From DASZBX01 sp035943635 (lineage in GTDB: Bacteria > Actinomycetota > Actinomycetes > Streptomycetales > Catenulisporaceae): a stretch of 64,000 bases of DNA. The position numbers and the translations under genes were made by a program. Shown piece after piece: positions 1 through 8,844 of this stretch; the stretch's first letter is position 1, and the number at the start of each line of letters is the position of its first letter. The notes beneath the pieces were generated by a model. It searched no databases. It was not told the DNA's origin and saw only the letters and a list, made by a program, of their open reading frames with translations. The stretch lies in assembly GCA_035943635.1 (NCBI GenBank), contig DASZBX010000143.1:1-64000 (forward strand), in the 5' to 3' direction.

Positions 1-19
1 GGTGGTCGGGTTCGATAGT

Positions 20-138
20 TGTTGCGGCGGTCATAGCGGTCGGGAAACGCCCGGTCCCATCCCGAACCCGGAAGCTAAGCCGACCAGCGCCGATGGTACT
101 GCGAGGGAGACCTCGTGGGAGAGTAGGACACCGCCGCA
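20..138 (+). rRNA. rrf: 5S ribosomal RNA
   Basis: This is a 5S rRNA gene. The conserved actinomycete 5S blocks can be read in order: a GCGGCGGTCATAGCG-like 5' arm, GAAACGCCCGGTCCCATCCCGAAC, GGAAGCTAAGCC, CAGCGCCGATGGTACTGC, and GGGAGAGTAGGACACCGCCGC at the 3' end. The two ends pair to close helix I. It sits at the window's left edge, so the 16S and 23S genes of the operon should lie just outside. The exact ends are set by analogy and may be off by one or two bases. Confidence 0.93.
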
Positions 139-151
139 CAAACCTTTCAGA

Positions 152-202
152 AACAAGCGAGGGGCCCGACACCGGAGATCCGGTGCCGGGCCCCTCGCTT
201 GT
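152..202 (+). terminator. Hairpin terminator after the rRNA operon
   Basis: A 24-base inverted repeat starts 14 bases past the 5S gene. It has a very GC-rich stem with one mismatch and a four-base AGAT loop. The outer bases are AACAAGCG on the left and CGCTTGTT on the right. There is only a weak T-rich tail, as is common in high-GC actinomycetes. Position and stem length support an rRNA operon terminator. Confidence 0.75.
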
Positions 203-430
203 TCCATGCCCCGAACCCCCCCGGACGGCCGTCCGGCCGCCGAACGGCCGCCAACCAGCCTGCCGATCCGGCACAGTTCGGTCCTCATCGGTTTTCATCG
301 GGCGGCAAACCCGCAATCCACCGACGACACCACCCACTCTCCCTCTTCGGTTCATACAGACGTAATTCGATTGGGCGATACTCTTGCTCTGAACTGTGTG
401 CAGTACAGGCAGCTACGTGGAGAGTGAGCG

Positions 431-1768
431 ATGGAACGGCAGCAAGAGTTTGTGCTCAGGACGCTTGAGGAACGGGACATCCGATTCGTCCGGCTGTGGT
501 TCACGGACGTCCTGGGCTTCCTGAAGTCCGTGGCGGTGGCTCCGGCCGAACTGGAGCAGGCGTTCACCGAGGGCATCGGTTTCGACGGCTCCGCGATCGA
601 GGGCTTCGCCCGCATCCACGAGTCGGACATGCTGGTCAAGCCGGACCCGACCACCTTCCAGATCCTGCCCTGGCGGGCCGAGTCCCCGGGCACCGGCCGG
701 ATGTTCTGCGACATCCTCACCCCGGATGGCTCCCCGTCCTACGCCGACCCGCGCTACGTCCTCAAGCGCGCCCTGGCCCGCGCGGCCGAGAAGGGCTTCA
801 CCTTCTACACCCACCCCGAAGTCGAGTTCTTCCTGTTCAAGGGCCAACCGGCCGAGGGCGTCGAGCCGACCCCGGTGGACGCCTCCGGCTACTTCGACCT
901 GACCCCGCACGGCATCGGCCACGACTTCCGCCGCCAGGCGATCACCCACCTGGAGTCGATGGGCATCTCGGTCGAGTTCTCCCACCACGAGGCCGCCCCC
1001 GGCCAGCAGGAGATCGACCTGCGCTACGCCGACGCGCTCTCCACCGCGGACAACATCATGACCTTCCGCCTGGTGGTGAAGGAGGTCGCACTGGAGCAGG
1101 GCGTCTACGCGTCGTTCATGCCCAAGCCGCTGAACAACCACCCCGGCTCCGGCATGCACACCCACCTGTCCCTGTTCGAAGGCGACCGCAACGCCTTCAA
1201 CGAGCCCGGCGCCGACTACCAGCTGTCCAAGGTGGGCCGCTCGTTCATCGCCGGCCTGCTCAAGCACGCCGCGGAGATCAGCGCGATCACCAACCAGTGG
1301 GTCAACTCCTACAAGCGCCTGTCCGGCGGGGGCGAGGCCCCCGCCTACGTGTGCTGGGGCCACAACAACCGCTCCGCGCTCGTCCGCGTGCCGATGTACA
1401 AGCCCGGCAAGAGCCAGTCCACCCGGATCGAAGTCCGCTCCCTGGACAGCGCGACCAACCCCTACCTCGCCTACGCCGTCCTGCTCGCGGCCGGCATGAA
1501 GGGCGTCGAGGAAGGCTACGAGCTGCCCCCCGGCGCCGACGACGACGTGTGGAGCCTGACCCGCTCCGAGCGCCGCGCGATGGGCATCGAACCGCTGCCG
1601 TCCTCCCTCGACGAGGCGATCAGCGCGATGGAGCGCAGCGAACTGGTGGCCGAGACCCTGGGCGAGCACGTCTTCGAATTCTTCCTGCGCAACAAGCGCG
1701 CCGAGTGGGAGGAATACCAGCGCCAGGTGACCCCCTTCGAGCTCAACAAGTACCTCCCGGTCCTCTGA
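431..1768 (+). CDS. glnA2: Glutamine synthetase-like ligase, GlnA2 type
   Basis: A 445-residue type I glutamine synthetase-fold enzyme that joins an amine to glutamate using ATP. The N-terminal beta-grasp is followed by the catalytic domain, with EGFDGSAI-like (GFDGSAIEGF, about 50-60), PEVEFFLF (about 128), NNHPGSGMHTH (about 236) and the ATP-binding NSYKRL (about 293) motifs. The adenylylation region reads DDVWSLTRSER, with Trp374 where adenylylated enzymes carry Tyr, so it is probably not a GlnE substrate. Streptomyces GlnA2/GlnA3 proteins act as gamma-glutamylpolyamine synthetases in polyamine use, and that role is as likely here as ammonium assimilation. The start follows a GGAGAG site. 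glnE lies 1.1 kb downstream, as in other actinobacteria. Confidence 0.9.
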   Translation: MERQQEFVLRTLEERDIRFVRLWFTDVLGFLKSVAVAPAELEQAFTEGIGFDGSAIEGFARIHESDMLVKPDPTTFQILPWRAESPGTGRMFCDILTPDGSPSYADPRYVLKRALARAAEKGFTFYTHPEVEFFLFKGQPAEGVEPTPVDASGYFDLTPHGIGHDFRRQAITHLESMGISVEFSHHEAAPGQQEIDLRYADALSTADNIMTFRLVVKEVALEQGVYASFMPKPLNNHPGSGMHTHLSLFEGDRNAFNEPGADYQLSKVGRSFIAGLLKHAAEISAITNQWVNSYKRLSGGGEAPAYVCWGHNNRSALVRVPMYKPGKSQSTRIEVRSLDSATNPYLAYAVLLAAGMKGVEEGYELPPGADDDVWSLTRSERRAMGIEPLPSSLDEAISAMERSELVAETLGEHVFEFFLRNKRAEWEEYQRQVTPFELNKYLPVL

Positions 1769-1783
1769 CCGACCACCCGCCCC

Positions 1784-1820
1784 ACTCCCGGACCCGCGTG
1801 GACCGCGGCCCGGGAGTTTC
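1784..1820. terminator. Hairpin between convergent glnA2 and TetR gene
   Basis: An 8-bp inverted repeat (ACTCCCGG and CCGGGAGT) encloses an 18-base GC-rich loop that can pair further. It is followed by TTTC on the + strand and lies 16 bases after the glnA2 stop. It probably ends glnA2 transcription. The loop is long and the T-tract short, so the call is moderate. Confidence 0.5.
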
Positions 1821-2004
1821 ACGCTCCCACACGCCTGCCTGGGCGAGTCCTGCACGCTCGCCCGACCTGCACGAGCAGTCCCATCCCGCAGCATCCCGCC
1901 CAGCGCCCGGCCCGGCGGATTGCCCGCCCGGCCCGGCCTGGCCGGCCGCCGCCTCGCTCAGCCCGCCAGCCCTGGCTCAGCCCTCCGGAACTTATGCCGA
2001 TCGG

Positions 2005-2718
2005 CTATTCCGAAGGCTCCTCCGCGCCCTCGAAAGCCAACACCCCACCGAACGACGCGGCATAGTGGAAAAAGCCCTCGGTGACCCCGCCCTCAGGCAT
2101 CAGCCCCGGAGCGGCCCGCCGCAGCAACTGCAACCCCAGCCACGCCGAATACGCATGCACCACCGCCCACTGCCCCTCAGCGTGATCCCGGCCCTCATCA
2201 CCGCGGCCCGCGTCCTCGCGCATCCGCTGCGAGAAAGCCATCCGCTTCGCCAGAATCCGCTCCACCACCGGCCCGATCGCCGGATGATCCGCGTGCCAGA
2301 GCACCACCAGGAAGATCCTCGTGTTGCGCTCCGAACCGGTCAGCCAGCGCAACGTCGCCGCATACCGCTCCTGCGGATCCGCGATCGCGTCCAGCTGCGC
2401 CAACGGCACATCGGTGTCCGACCGCTCCCACTCGGCCGCCGCAGCCTCGATCAACGCGTTCCGGTCCCGGAAATGCCAGTAGAAGGAGCCCTTCGTCGCC
2501 CCCAACCGCTCCGCCAACGGCTCCACCGCCACCGCCCGCAGCCCGTCCCGCGCCATCGCGTCCAGGGCCGTGCCGATCCAGTCCGCACGTGTGAGCGTCT
2601 TACGTTCCCGTCCCACGCCGCGCCCGCCCGAGCCGTTGGCCGCAGGCTGCGGGAAACCGGGGTGCGGCAGCGGGGAACGGTCTGGCGAGGAGCCTAGAGT
2701 GAGCGTGACATCGGGCAT
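2005..2718 (-). CDS. TetR/AcrR family transcriptional regulator
   Basis: A roughly 237-residue one-component repressor. The DNA-binding part is in the first third after a disordered Gly/Pro-rich leader: LTRADWIGTALDAM, then a classic HTH with LGATKGSFYWHFRDRNALIEA, the most typical TetR signature. The remainder is a helical ligand domain with no recognised inducer. I chose the ATG at 2718 (MPDVTL) because the upstream 26 codons look like leader DNA; a start nearer the HTH is also possible. It is convergent with glnA2 and divergent from glnE, whose start is 122 bp away, so it could act on either, but no palindromic operator was found. Confidence 0.85.
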   Translation of the reverse strand: MPDVTLTLGSSPDRSPLPHPGFPQPAANGSGGRGVGRERKTLTRADWIGTALDAMARDGLRAVAVEPLAERLGATKGSFYWHFRDRNALIEAAAAEWERSDTDVPLAQLDAIADPQERYAATLRWLTGSERNTRIFLVVLWHADHPAIGPVVERILAKRMAFSQRMREDAGRGDEGRDHAEGQWAVVHAYSAWLGLQLLRRAAPGLMPEGGVTEGFFHYAASFGGVLAFEGAEEPSE

Positions 2719-2839
2719 GGCGTCACCGTAGCGTAGCCAAGGGTGACCGCGAAGGGTATGACTCTTTTGAGCGAAATCCGGGTAAACCCGCATCATGGCG
2801 GGCTTTCACTCTCCCGAGTGAACAACAAGGCTGGGAAAC

Positions 2840-5800
2840 ATGGCACTGGAACGCACGCGGGAATCACAGCAGAGCCGGCTCATCCGGGCCGGCTTCAACG
2901 AACCTGACCGGGCGGCCGCCCAACTGGCCGACCCCGTCCTCGGCGAACTCGGCCGAGACCCCCTCTTCCTGACCGCCCTCGGAGCCTGCCCCGACCCGGA
3001 CGTAGCCCTGTCGGCCGTGGCCGCCCTGCTGGCCGCCTGCCCCGACCCGGCCGCCCTGCGCAACAACCTGGCCTCGGCCAAACCCCTGCGCGACCGCCTC
3101 CTGTCGGTCCTCGGCATCAGCACGGCCCTGGGCGACTTCCTGGTCCGCCACCCCGAAGCGCTGGACCGGCTCCTGGAGTTCGACGCCCCCGACCTGCCCG
3201 CCGAAGCGGAACACTTCCAGTCGTTCCTACACGACGCCGTCGAAGGCAGAACCGGCACCGCAGCCGCCGACGCCCTGCGCGTGGCCTACCGCACCGCCCT
3301 GCTGACCATCGCCGCCCGAGACCTGTCCTCCGGCGCCGAATTCAGCGACATCGGCGCCGCCCTGGCCGACCTGGCCGGAGCAACCCTCTCCGCCGCCCTG
3401 GACATAGCCCGGGCCGAAGAACCCCCCGGCGCGGCTCCCTGCCGCCTGGCCGTCATCAGCATGGGCAAATGCGGCGCCCGAGAACTCAACTACGTCAGCG
3501 ACGTAGACGTCATCTTCGTCGCCGAACCCGTCCCCCCGCCCGACCCCGAGGACGAGCCGGCCGCTCCCGCGTCCTCCGGCGGCAGCGCGGTTTCGGCCCC
3601 CCTCGCGCCCTCCGGCGACACCATGACTCCCACCGCTCCCACTGCCACAGCCGGCCTGGCCACGCCTCCCGCCGCTCCTGCAAAAACCCATGCCGCGGTC
3701 CCCAACACTCCCACTCCCGCTGTCAAAGCCACGGTTCCCGCGACGGCAGCCGTTCCTTCAGCCGCCCCCGCCGCCGACCCCGCCCGGGACACTGCCGCAG
3801 CACTCGCCAGCGCCACCCGACTAGCCGCCCGGATGATGCGCATCTGCTCGACCACCACCGCCGAGGGCACCATCTGGGAAGTCGACGCCGCCCTACGCCC
3901 CGAAGGCAAAGCGGGCCCGCTCGTGCGCACCCTGGCCAGCCACGACGCCTACTACGAGCGCTGGGCAAAGACCTGGGAGTTCCAGGCCCTCCTCAAAGCC
4001 CGGCCGATCGCCGGCGACCTCCAGCTCGGCGCGGACTACCTGGCCCTGATCGACCCCCGGGTGTGGCAGGCCGCCGCCCGCGAACACTTCGTCGACGAAG
4101 TCCAGGCGATGCGCCGCCGAGTCACCCAGCACGCCACCGCGACCCTGCGCTCCGCCCCCGGCTCCGTCGCGGTCGAACGCGAACTGAAACTCGGCCCCGG
4201 CGGCCTGCGTGACATCGAGTTCGCCGTCCAACTCCTCCAACTGGTCCACGGCCGCATCGACGAGACCCTGCGCCAGAAATCCACCCTGGACGGCCTGCGC
4301 GCCCTCGCCGACGGCGGCTACGTCGGCCGCACCGACGCGGCCGCCCTGTCGAGCGCGTACGAATTTCTTCGCACGCTCGAACACCGCATCCAGCTCCTGC
4401 GCCTGGAACGCACCCACACCATGCCCAGCGACCCGGTCCTCCTGCGCCGGATCGGCCGCTCCATGGGCTTCCTCACCGACCCGGCCCGCCAACTGGAAGC
4501 CGCCTGGCACGAGCATGCCCTCGGCGTCCGCCGCCTGCACGAGAAACTGTTCTACCGCCCACTGCTCTCCTCCGTCGCCCGCCTCGGAACCAGCGACACC
4601 GCGGTGCCGGCCGCCCGGCTCAGCCCGTCCGCCGCACAGGCACGCCTCGCCGCCCTCGGCTACGCGAACCCGGCTGGCGCGTTCACGAACATCCAGGCAC
4701 TGACCGCCGGACTCTCCCGCCGCGCCGCCATCCAACGCACCCTGCTGCCGGTGTTCCTCGAGTGGTTCTCCGAAACCCCCGACCCCGACAGCGGACTGTT
4801 GGCCTTCCGCAAACTCTCCGACGCCCTCGGCCGCACCCCCTGGTACCTGCGCTCGCTACGCGACGAAGGCCAGTCGGCCGGCCGGCTCGCCAGAGTCCTG
4901 TCATGCGGCGACTACCCGGTGGACCTGATCCTGCGCGCTCCCGAAGCCGTCACCATCCTCAACGACGACGAGGCGCTCGAACCACGAACCCGCGCCGTCC
5001 TCGAGTCCGAGATGCTCGCCCTCGTCAAGCGGGCCCAGAACGCCGAGCAGGCCGTGGCCGCCGTCCGCGGCGTCCGCCGCCGCGAACTGTTCCGCATAGT
5101 GGCCGCCGACGTCCTCGGCCTGCTCAGCCCCGACCCGGTGGCCGAGGTCGGCCGCGCCCTGGCCGACGTCACCGGGGCCACGATCGAAGCCGCCCTGGCC
5201 GCCGTGATCGCCTTCCGCCCGGCCGGCCCGCCCCCGGCCCGCCTGGCCGTCATCGCCATGGGCCGCCTCGGCGGCGCCGAACCGGGCTACGGCTCCGACG
5301 CGGACGTCCTGTTCGTCTACGAGCCCGAGGAGGGCGACGAACACCGCGAGGCGACACCCACCGAAGTCACCGAGAGCGCATTCGAACTCGCCAACGAACT
5401 ACGCCGACTGCTCCAACTGCCGAGCACGGACCCGCCCCTCCTCATCGACGCCGACCTGCGCCCCGAAGGCCGCCAAGGACCGCTGGTGCGGTCGTTGGCC
5501 TCCTACGCCGAGTACTACAAGCGCTGGTCCCACCCATGGGAGGCACAGGCACTGCTACGCGCGGCACCGATCGCCGGCTCAGCCGATCTCGGCAGCCGGT
5601 TCGTCGACCTGATCGATCCGATCCGCTACCCCGCCGGAGGCCTGGCCGACGCCGACCTCCGGGAGATCCGCCGCCTCAAGGCCCGGATGGAAGCAGAACG
5701 CCTGCCCCGCGGAGCAGACCGCACCCTGCACACCAAGCTGGGCCCCGGAGGCCTGTCGGACATCGAATGGGTGGCTCAACTTCTCCAACTCCGCCACGGA

Positions 5801-6124
5801 GCCGACCTGCCGACGCTCCGCACCACCGGCACCCGCCCCGCGCTCCAGGCCGCGTCGGCCGCCGGTCTGCTCGCCCCCGCCGACGAACACCTCCTGGACG
5901 ACGCCTGGCGCCACACATCCCACATCCGCAACGCAGTCACCATCGTCCGCGGCCAATCCGCTGACCAGGTCCCCACCCTGCCCCGAGCCTTGGCAGGCGT
6001 GGCGCACTACCTGGCCGTCTCCAGCGGAGCCGACCCTCTGGGCACCGAAGAACTCCTGGACGGCCAACGCCGCCGGGCCCGCCGGGCCCGCTCAGCATTC
6101 GAACGCCTCTTCTTCGACGACTGA
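2840..6124 (+). CDS. glnE: Glutamine synthetase adenylyltransferase / adenylyl-removing enzyme
   Basis: A 1,094-residue bifunctional GlnE, which in actinobacteria adenylylates and deadenylylates GlnA1 in answer to nitrogen status. It has two nucleotidyltransferase halves. The N-terminal one (adenylyl removase) has MGKCGARELNYVSDVDV near residue 208; the C-terminal one (adenylyltransferase) has MGRLGGAEPGYGSDADVLF near 806. Each is followed by the RPEGxxGPLVRxLASxxxYY(E/K)RW block (near 353 and 874) and by a helical LGPGGLxDIEWxxQLLQLxHG block. An Ala/Pro/Thr-rich stretch of about 80 residues (about 233-315) interrupts the N-terminal catalytic domain just after the SDVD strand; most GlnE proteins are shorter there. 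The frame stays open through it. Confidence 0.95.
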   Translation: MALERTRESQQSRLIRAGFNEPDRAAAQLADPVLGELGRDPLFLTALGACPDPDVALSAVAALLAACPDPAALRNNLASAKPLRDRLLSVLGISTALGDFLVRHPEALDRLLEFDAPDLPAEAEHFQSFLHDAVEGRTGTAAADALRVAYRTALLTIAARDLSSGAEFSDIGAALADLAGATLSAALDIARAEEPPGAAPCRLAVISMGKCGARELNYVSDVDVIFVAEPVPPPDPEDEPAAPASSGGSAVSAPLAPSGDTMTPTAPTATAGLATPPAAPAKTHAAVPNTPTPAVKATVPATAAVPSAAPAADPARDTAAALASATRLAARMMRICSTTTAEGTIWEVDAALRPEGKAGPLVRTLASHDAYYERWAKTWEFQALLKARPIAGDLQLGADYLALIDPRVWQAAAREHFVDEVQAMRRRVTQHATATLRSAPGSVAVERELKLGPGGLRDIEFAVQLLQLVHGRIDETLRQKSTLDGLRALADGGYVGRTDAAALSSAYEFLRTLEHRIQLLRLERTHTMPSDPVLLRRIGRSMGFLTDPARQLEAAWHEHALGVRRLHEKLFYRPLLSSVARLGTSDTAVPAARLSPSAAQARLAALGYANPAGAFTNIQALTAGLSRRAAIQRTLLPVFLEWFSETPDPDSGLLAFRKLSDALGRTPWYLRSLRDEGQSAGRLARVLSCGDYPVDLILRAPEAVTILNDDEALEPRTRAVLESEMLALVKRAQNAEQAVAAVRGVRRRELFRIVAADVLGLLSPDPVAEVGRALADVTGATIEAALAAVIAFRPAGPPPARLAVIAMGRLGGAEPGYGSDADVLFVYEPEEGDEHREATPTEVTESAFELANELRRLLQLPSTDPPLLIDADLRPEGRQGPLVRSLASYAEYYKRWSHPWEAQALLRAAPIAGSADLGSRFVDLIDPIRYPAGGLADADLREIRRLKARMEAERLPRGADRTLHTKLGPGGLSDIEWVAQLLQLRHGADLPTLRTTGTRPALQAASAAGLLAPADEHLLDDAWRHTSHIRNAVTIVRGQSADQVPTLPRALAGVAHYLAVSSGADPLGTEELLDGQRRRARRARSAFERLFFDD

Positions 6125-6425
6125 CCGTATTCGCCCCCTGCGCCCTTCCACAGCGCGCCTTCCCGTACCTCCTCGACCACCAGTCCCCGATTCCAACGTG
6201 TCGCCAAGCATCACTCGCCCCCTTAGCTCCCTGCTCCCCAATTCCTACCCGCCTTCGAGCACCGCTCGCCGTCCCTAAGTTGCCTATCCCCAATCCTCAA
6301 GCCGTACCTGCCATCGAGCGCCCCTCGCCCACCTTAATCCACAACTCCCCCCTCCCACGACCTCCGCCCACCCCCTTAGTCACGCCAGCTCTCCCAATCC
6401 GGCCAGCCCCAGCCCCTCATCCCGT
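6125..6425. other. Intergenic region without visible gene
   Basis: About 300 bases between the convergent glnE and a small hypothetical gene. It is strongly pyrimidine-rich on the + strand, with many CCCC and CTCCC runs. I see no credible coding frame, tRNA or clear hairpin terminator. Confidence 0.6.
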
Positions 6426-6857
6426 TCACTCCCTTAAACCCTTGTCAAGCCGTCGCCCCGTCTCGTCCACCAGCTGCTGCCGCACCGCCTCGGCCCGTAC
6501 CGCACTCACCGTCCGCTCGTGCCTGCGCCCGACCTCCGACCAGGTAAGGTCGCCGAGCACCTCGGCGCGCAACTGCTCGCGTTCCTCCTCGCTCCAACTC
6601 GTCCCGGCGTTCCGAGGCGAAGTGGCGGACTGCGGCCCCCGCGGCCCCGCCGACCGCCACGTGAACGCGGCCACATTGTTGAGCGGCACCGTGCGTACGA
6701 CGGCCCCGCCCGTCACGAACTGAAGCTGAGCGCCCTCGAACCGCACAGCCTCCGCCGTGAAGGAGACCATCAACGGCGCCCCCTGAGCCGCCAGCCACTC
6801 CGGCTCCTCCAGCCCGGCCAACTCCAGTTCGATGACCGTCCCCGTGTTGCGATTCAT
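6426..6857 (-). CDS. Hypothetical protein with C-terminal homeodomain-like helix-turn-helix
   Basis: A 143-residue protein of unknown function. The first half is a small beta-rich domain (TGTVIELELAGLEE...MVSFTAEAVRFEGAQLQFVTGG). The second half, from about residue 84, reads SWSEEEREQLRAEVLGDLTW then SEVGRRHERTVSAVRAEAVRQQL, which resembles a SANT/Myb-like or sigma-region-4-like DNA-binding fold. The start was moved 18 codons inside the longest frame to the ATG at 6857, because AAGGGGG lies just upstream of it. It may be a small regulator; no partner is evident. Confidence 0.65.
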   Translation of the reverse strand: MNRNTGTVIELELAGLEEPEWLAAQGAPLMVSFTAEAVRFEGAQLQFVTGGAVVRTVPLNNVAAFTWRSAGPRGPQSATSPRNAGTSWSEEEREQLRAEVLGDLTWSEVGRRHERTVSAVRAEAVRQQLVDETGRRLDKGLRE

Positions 6858-7046
6858 TTCCGTACCCCCTTGGACCCGCACCCATTGTGAGCGCCGGATG
6901 GCGCCTAGCACTCACTATGGCATCCACCGCGGCACAATGCGGCGATTCTTCCGGAATTCGCCCATTCACAGCATTAGTCATCAAAAAGCAGAAACCGGCC
7001 GTCCGGATACCCGAACGACCGGCCTCAGGCCGAGCGGTGAAACCGT

Positions 7047-7490
7047 TCAGCCGGCGTACTTCTGGATCAGGGCGCCGAGCCGCGGCAGGGCGGCCTCGAT
7101 GCTCTTGACGCCGCTGCCACGGATGGTGCCGTAGGCCTTCTTGATCGTGCCGCGGTTGGACTTCTCGGCGCGCGCGTCGGTGACCGACAGCAGGGCGGCG
7201 GAGACCTTCTCGCCCCGGGCGTCGAGGAACGCGCCGAAGTTGGACTCGCCGGACTGGGTGAACTCGACCCAGAACGGCTCGAGCTGGGCGACGAAGTCGG
7301 GCAGCAGGTCGTTGATCGCGTCCGGGACGACGCTGGAAGCCAGAGCGTTGACGGTCTTGTACGCCATCTTGGTCGCGGTGCCAGAGATGCCGGACTTGTC
7401 GGCAACTTCCTGCTCGATCAGCGTCTTGCAGTCGGCGACGACGCTTGGACGCACTTCGGGGGTCAGCAGGGTTTCTTGCAGGGTGGCCAT
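7047..7490 (-). CDS. Conserved actinobacterial hypothetical protein (DUF6918-like)
   Basis: A 147-residue, mainly alpha-helical soluble protein with no membrane segment or signal peptide. The opening METLxETLL...RPxVVADCxxLIEQEVADKSGxSGTAxKxAYK pattern matches a widespread actinobacterial family that I recall as DUF6918; its function is unknown. A TTCCTTGG-type stretch upstream reads as CCAAGGAA on the coding strand, a plausible ribosome site. It stands alone, with a 40-bp gap to the membrane protein downstream. Confidence 0.75.
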   Translation of the reverse strand: MATLQETLLTPEVRPSVVADCKTLIEQEVADKSGISGTATKMAYKTVNALASSVVPDAINDLLPDFVAQLEPFWVEFTQSGESNFGAFLDARGEKVSAALLSVTDARAEKSNRGTIKKAYGTIRGSGVKSIEAALPRLGALIQKYAG

Positions 7491-7530
7491 GATTAGCTCA
7501 TTTCCTTGGCGGGGTAGAGGTTCGGAAAGG

Positions 7531-8844
7531 TTACCGCATACTAGTTGAACTTCGACGGGCTTGCTGCGGAACAGTCATTCGCTGACAGAACCCCTGCACG
7601 ACCCGTCCGGCGATCACAGCGGTGACAGGAAGCAGAACGATCTCGTACCGCATCCCGACCGGAACCCCGATGGGAACGATGATCAGGTAGACGGCCGCAG
7701 CGCCCGCAACCATTAAACCGGTTTCCACGGCCCGCAGCCGGAAAACCATGAAGATCACCGCGACGCAGAACAGTGTGAACAAGACCTTGTCCTGCGCCTG
7801 CATGAAGTGGAAGTCGGCGATGGTCAACGACCACGCCATACGCGGCACCGACGCAATCGTGCCACCCACTCCACTGGTCCCGGCATGCGAGGAAACGAGC
7901 GCCTGCACATGCACCGGAGAGATCACCTGGCTCACAATATCTACGACGAGGGTGATCGGCGCAATCATCAACGTGGGCAAGGTCCAGTCAGTCCGCCACG
8001 ACCGCGCAGACACGGCGCTCCATAGCCACCCCCCGCACAGCAGCGCAAGTGGATACACGCCGTCCTGCCTGGTGGCCGCGATCAGTAGAAGCGCAACACA
8101 CAGCATCACGTTGTTGCGCAACGAATTTCGCCGATACAGAGGAAGGTTGTCAAAGAAGATGGACAGGAATGCCAGGGCAAGCAAGTCAGTCGTAGCAAAG
8201 AAAAGCTCATTGGTCAGCACATAGCAGAGGCTGACGAAGAAAATGACGATGAGCGCCACGAAAGGCCCGTGCAGCCGCTGCAGCGTACGGCCAGTGAAGA
8301 AAAGGAACACGAGAACCGAAACAGCGGGCACAATCAACATGCCATACCGCAGACCAAGCGCAGCCACGAAAGGCGCCGAAATCAGCGGGTACAGGACCCG
8401 AGACCGCACAAGCAGCCAGGTCGGGTTGCTGTCCGCGAACATGGGGCTGTTGACCGGAAAGTTAGTATAGGTGTTGGTTCGGCTGACCGCATGCGGAACG
8501 GAATACCCGATATCCCGCAAGGTCATCACGGTGTAGTAACCACTGTCCGGCGGGAAAAGAACCCCCGCGCTGTTGAGATGCAGATGCACGTACAACAGGT
8601 ACGCAGTGAAGGGGAGTACCAGAAAAACAATCGCGAAGCTCACCCCGAAGCAGCTCCGGTCAAGCAACTGATACAGCCAGAAATCCAAAGAATTCCGCCG
8701 TGTGGATCCAGCCACCGGAGGCTCCGGGTCGGTCTCGATATCCGGATCGTCACCGATATTCCGGTCTGAGCGAGGAGAATCTATCAATGGAGTGGTCCTA
8801 AAGGGCTGCTGCGAGTTGCTTGATGCTACACGAATGAGCCACAT
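7531..8844 (-). CDS. Polytopic membrane protein, GT-C glycosyltransferase-like
   Basis: A 437-residue membrane protein. A polar N-terminus of about 60 residues is followed by roughly 9-10 hydrophobic segments. The first loop after TM1 contains PPDSGYYTVMTLRDIGY, a position where GT-C enzymes carry their acidic catalytic motif. A sugar- or lipid-phosphate-dependent transferase for envelope glycans is therefore possible, but no family-level match can be stated. The gene and its upstream 900 bp are visibly less GC-rich than the neighbours, with ATA, AAA and AAT codons, which suggests a separate origin. The start codon is uncertain, as no strong ribosome site precedes it. Confidence 0.6.
   Translation of the reverse strand: MWLIRVASSNSQQPFRTTPLIDSPRSDRNIGDDPDIETDPEPPVAGSTRRNSLDFWLYQLLDRSCFGVSFAIVFLVLPFTAYLLYVHLHLNSAGVLFPPDSGYYTVMTLRDIGYSVPHAVSRTNTYTNFPVNSPMFADSNPTWLLVRSRVLYPLISAPFVAALGLRYGMLIVPAVSVLVFLFFTGRTLQRLHGPFVALIVIFFVSLCYVLTNELFFATTDLLALAFLSIFFDNLPLYRRNSLRNNVMLCVALLLIAATRQDGVYPLALLCGGWLWSAVSARSWRTDWTLPTLMIAPITLVVDIVSQVISPVHVQALVSSHAGTSGVGGTIASVPRMAWSLTIADFHFMQAQDKVLFTLFCVAVIFMVFRLRAVETGLMVAGAAAVYLIIVPIGVPVGMRYEIVLLPVTAVIAGRVVQGFCQRMTVPQQARRSSTSMR

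Noticed and set aside
496..2697. Long open frames overlapping glnA2 (for example 733 codons on + and 493 on -)
   Set aside because: They are Arg/Pro/Gly-rich readings of another frame of glnA2 and the TetR gene, typical in GC-rich DNA; glnA2 has all family motifs.
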